From the NCBI GenBank assembly GCA_002368955.1, contig DFDY01000200.1, positions 1,621-18,920 of the forward strand: DNA of 17,300 nt, written 5' to 3'. The notes under the pieces are model-generated. The model ran no database searches. It was not told where the DNA came from and saw only the letters and a list, made by a program, of their open reading frames with translations. The position numbers and the translations under genes are program-made. The DNA is from Bacteroidales bacterium UBA3816. GTDB taxonomy: Bacteria > Bacteroidota > Bacteroidia > Bacteroidales > P3. Position 1 is the first letter of the stretch. Each line of letters begins with the position of its first letter. This document shows, one piece after another, positions 15,053 to 17,300 of the stretch.

Positions 15053-15130
15053 GGCATTTCACTGGGCATAATGCTGAAAATTATCTATTTTGAAACCATT
15101 TTTTGATGCTATTTGCCCCTCGAAATGCCC
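15053..15130 (+). promoter_or_regulatory. purM leader with mutually exclusive stems
   Basis: GGCATTTC (15053-15060) can pair perfectly with GAAATGCC (15122-15129), enclosing 61 bases. A second element, GGGCAT (15064-15069), can pair with ATGCCC (15125-15130), competing for the same 3' arm. The 3' arm ends 23 bases before the purM ATG. It matches no riboswitch class I recognise. Confidence 0.35.
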
Positions 15131-15153
15131 ACAAACTGACAACAAAAAAACAT

Positions 15154-16326
15154 ATGGATACTTTAAAATATAATTTGCGCGGAGTTTCGGCCTCAAAAGA
15201 GGACGTGCACAACGCCATCAAAAACATCGATAAGGGACTTTTCCCAAAAGCCTTCTGCAAAATCATCCCCGACTACCTTGGCGGAGACGACAACTACTGC
15301 AACATCATGCACGCCGACGGTGCCGGCACCAAATCGTCGCTGGCCTACCTCTACTGGAAAGAGACCGGCGACCTCAGCGTATGGAAAGGCATAGCCATCG
15401 ACGCCGTGGTGATGAACCTGGATGACCTGCTATGCGTGGGAGCCGTGGACAACATTCTGCTCTCCTCCACCATTGGGCGCAACAAAAACCTGGTCCCAGG
15501 CGAGGTCATCAGTGCAGTAATCAACGGCACCGAGGAATTCCTCCAACAGATGCGCGACCTTGGCATCGGCATCTACCTTACAGGAGGCGAGACCGCTGAC
15601 GTGGGCGATCTGGTTCGCACCATCATCGTGGACTCAACAGTAACCGCCCGCATGAGAAGGGCCGACGTGGTGGACAACGCCCACATTCATGCCGGCAATG
15701 TGATTGTGGGGCTGGCCTCTTACGGACAAGCCACCTATGAAACTGAATACAACGGCGGAATGGGCAGCAATGGGCTGACCTCTGCCCGGCACGACGTATT
15801 CTCAAAGTTCTATGCCGAGCACTACCCGATGAGCTACGACCACAACCTGCCAAAGGAGGTGGTCTATTGCGGCAGCCGCCGACTGACCGACCCGACAGAA
15901 GTCGTCGGAGTTGATTCCGGCAAAATGGTCCTCTCCCCCACCCGTACCTATGCCCCCATCATCCGCCGCATTCTGGATGAATATCGCCCCAATATCAGCG
16001 GTATGATTCATTGCAGCGGCGGTGCCCAAACCAAGGTGCTGCACTTCATAGACAACCTGCACGTAGTGAAAGACAACCTCTTCCCCATTCCCCCGCTGTT
16101 CAAGATGATTCATGAAGAAAGCGGAACCGAATGGAAAGAGATGTACAAGGTATTCAACATGGGCCACCGTATGGAAATATACACTGACCCGAAGACAGCC
16201 GAAGGCATTATAGAGATTTCAAAGAGCTTCAATGTAGATGCACAAATCATAGGCCATGTGGAGGAACACGAAGGACCACAAGTGACCGTCAGCACCGAAA
16301 ACGGAACATTTATTTATAACGATTAA
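15154..16326 (+). CDS. purM: Phosphoribosylformylglycinamidine cyclo-ligase (AIR synthase)
   Basis: ATP-dependent closure of FGAM to aminoimidazole ribotide, the fifth step of purine synthesis, cytoplasmic. 390 residues, the longer Bacteroidota form (about 345 in E. coli). Family landmarks: YCNIMHADGAGTKSSLAY at about 49-66, the nucleotide-binding AIR-synthase strand; DAVVMNLDDLLCVGA at about 84-98; LTGGETADVGDLV near 143-155; GLASYGQATYETEYNGGMGSNG, the FGAM-binding glycine-rich stretch; and ISGMIHCSGGAQTKVLHF plus FNMGHRMEIY in the C-terminal domain. I start at ATG 15154 (MDTLKYNLRGVSASKEDVH), which fits the family; an in-frame ATG at 15103 would add 17 residues with no family resemblance. 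The HIT gene follows after 18 bases and is probably co-transcribed. Confidence 0.95.
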   Translation: MDTLKYNLRGVSASKEDVHNAIKNIDKGLFPKAFCKIIPDYLGGDDNYCNIMHADGAGTKSSLAYLYWKETGDLSVWKGIAIDAVVMNLDDLLCVGAVDNILLSSTIGRNKNLVPGEVISAVINGTEEFLQQMRDLGIGIYLTGGETADVGDLVRTIIVDSTVTARMRRADVVDNAHIHAGNVIVGLASYGQATYETEYNGGMGSNGLTSARHDVFSKFYAEHYPMSYDHNLPKEVVYCGSRRLTDPTEVVGVDSGKMVLSPTRTYAPIIRRILDEYRPNISGMIHCSGGAQTKVLHFIDNLHVVKDNLFPIPPLFKMIHEESGTEWKEMYKVFNMGHRMEIYTDPKTAEGIIEISKSFNVDAQIIGHVEEHEGPQVTVSTENGTFIYND

Positions 16327-16344
16327 AACCTAAAACAAACAATT

Positions 16345-16737
16345 ATGGCATCAATTTTTTCAAAGATTGTGGCAGGGGAAATACCTTGCTACAAAGTGGC
16401 CGAAACAGAGAAATGCTTTGCTTTTCTCGACATCAATCCTGTAGCCAAAGGTCATGTGCTCTGCATTCCCAAGAAAGAGGTAGACTATCTCTTCGACCTT
16501 GACGAACAGCTCTATGGCGAGCTGACCCTCTTTGCCCAACGAGTGGCCAAAAGCATCAAGAAAGTATGCCCATGCAAGAAAGTAGGTGTGGCTGTTCTGG
16601 GCCTTGAGGTCCCTCATGCGCACATCCATCTAATTCCGCTCCAGTCAGAAGGCGACATGGACTTTCATCACCACGTGAAGATGACCGAAGAGGAATTCAA
16701 GAAGTTGGCAGCCGATTTGGCAGCCGCGTTTGAATAA
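16345..16737 (+). CDS. HIT-family nucleotide-binding protein (Hint-like)
   Basis: 130 residues, typical for a single-domain Hint/PKCI-type histidine triad protein. It begins IFSKIVAGEIPCYKVAE (4-20), the standard family opening, has INPVAKGHVLCIPKKEV at about 30-45, and ends with the triad HAHIHL (His91, His93, His95), in which the middle histidine is the expected nucleophile. Hint proteins hydrolyse AMP-linked substrates such as adenosine phosphoramidates; the physiological substrate is unknown. It is cytoplasmic. A Cys-Pro-Cys at 75-77 is seen but has no known meaning. It sits 18 bases after purM on the same strand, so probably in one transcript. Confidence 0.93.
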   Translation: MASIFSKIVAGEIPCYKVAETEKCFAFLDINPVAKGHVLCIPKKEVDYLFDLDEQLYGELTLFAQRVAKSIKKVCPCKKVGVAVLGLEVPHAHIHLIPLQSEGDMDFHHHVKMTEEEFKKLAADLAAAFE

Positions 16738-16803
16738 ATAGAAAGAATCTAACAAATTACATTACATCCATTTATGGATGTTTGCAAATAATAGGCAAGA
16801 AGA

Positions 16804-16825
16804 ATTGATATAATAGAATATCAAT
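16804..16825. repeat. Perfect 8-bp AT-rich hairpin downstream of the HIT gene
   Basis: ATTGATAT-AATAGA-ATATCAAT, 66 bases past the HIT stop. It immediately precedes the terminator-like stem at 16829 and may help stabilise the transcript end. Confidence 0.45.
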
Positions 16826-16828
16826 AGT

Positions 16829-16864
16829 GAAAAAAGGGGGGCGCGGAACGTGACTCCCTTTTTC
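16829..16864 (+). terminator. Terminator-like stem after purM-HIT
   Basis: GAAAAA(a)GGGGG pairs with CTCCCTTTTTC (16854-16864) with one G-T pair and one bulged A; the loop is 13 bases. The 3' arm supplies the T run, a pattern of bidirectional terminators. The stretch 16865-17009 shows nothing else. Confidence 0.5.
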
Positions 16865-17009
16865 AATTGCCTCCTCGCAATAACAGAGACACATCAAATT
16901 ATTTATACACCCGTTTAGAAAGCGGAGTGGTAAAAATGTTGAATTGAAAGTCAATCGTTAATCAAGCGATTATACAATAGGTGTGTTCTATTTATTTGAT
17001 TCCATTGTC

Positions 17010-17300
17010 GCGTCCCGTCGGGACGCAGTTTACTGACGTCTGAGTATCACGGCACTGCGCCTTCGGCTTGTACCGTGTTATTAATAGTCTCACCCCTTCT
17101 GGGTGATTTATAGAAGTCCCCAATATATTATTAGTTGAACCAGAAAAGCCTGTTCGAAAAATATAGGCAAAAAAAAATGGCTCTAGTTTGATAAAAGACT
17201 GATTTTTAGCAGCCTCGAAGAGGCTGAATCTCAATAACCCCATACTAAGCGACCAACGGGAGCGCAGTGTGGGGATAGCGAAACCCCTACTACTCAGCGT
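17010..17300. repeat. Array of short GC-rich hairpins (dispersed non-coding repeat cassette), runs off the right edge
   Basis: At least five inverted repeats stand in a row in AT-rich DNA. (1) GCGTCCC-gtc-GGGACGC, 17010-17026. (2) An imperfect long hairpin CACGG...CCGTG, 17049-17077, with an inner GCC-TTC-GGC. (3) TCACCC-cttct-GGGTGA, 17090-17106. (4) CAGCCTC-gaa-GAGGCTG, 17210-17226. (5) CCCCATACT...AGTGTGGGG with one G-T pair, 17238-17274, enclosing GCG...CGC. A further CCCCTACTACT begins at 17284 and may pair beyond the window. A minus-strand frame of 83 codons (17243-16992, containing VNCVPTGRDN) is built from these hairpins and is probably not a gene. From memory, similar hairpin strings recur between genes in Bacteroidota genomes, but I cannot confirm it here. 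Possible roles are a REP/BIME-like element, a structured RNA or decayed mobile DNA. Confidence 0.6.

Noticed and set aside
16992..17243. Minus-strand frame of 83 codons at the right end
   Set aside because: Its codons coincide with the hairpins, for example VPTGRDN over the first one; more likely a by-product of the repeat cassette than a gene.
17010..17300. CRISPR array
   Set aside because: The palindromes are all different and unevenly spaced, with no repeated unit and no cas genes.

Overview
The window looks like ordinary chromosomal DNA of a member of the Bacteroidota, most likely Bacteroidales. Four things point there: promoters of the TAnnTTTG (-7) and TTTG (-33) type before most transcription units, AT-rich intergenic gaps without strong Shine-Dalgarno sequences, the long (~390 residue) form of PurM, and a remnant of the 'Fibrobacter succinogenes major paralogous' (FISUMP) domain common in that group. 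I cannot name the genus.

Layout. At the left edge is the N-terminal third of an NADP-type glutamate dehydrogenase (minus strand), then an alpha/beta hydrolase with its own promoter. Next is a tight minus-strand cluster read from 7114 down to 1597: a YitT-family membrane protein, a GT4 glycosyltransferase, a small exported protein, and a large exported protein with helical repeats, a PD40 propeller and an OmpA-like C-terminus. The gaps between these genes are 12, 31 and 9 bases, so they are probably one operon with an envelope theme. A ~570-base divergent gap, part of it unusually GC-rich, separates this cluster from two plus-strand genes: an MFS efflux-type transporter and a short UvrA-like tandem ATPase that lacks the UvrB-binding region.

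The middle holds a terminator hairpin, the broken 3' end of a FISUMP-domain gene, and tRNA-Gly(CCC) with a clear terminator. Then comes the conserved rpsO-pnp pair (ribosomal protein S15 and polynucleotide phosphorylase), both on the minus strand, with a strong terminator between them. Divergent from rpsO, on the plus strand, are purM (purine synthesis) and a HIT-family protein, probably one transcription unit.

The right end (about 16740-17300) has no credible gene. It carries two hairpins after the HIT gene and then a run of at least five short GC-rich hairpins that reaches the window edge. It looks like a dispersed non-coding repeat cassette and is the most unusual piece of DNA here. The other items worth a second look are the UvrA-like protein beside a transporter, the FISUMP remnant beside a tRNA, a possible alternative-pairing leader in front of purM, and the GC-rich patch at 7240-7430. 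I did not find a complete novel defence or mobile system.
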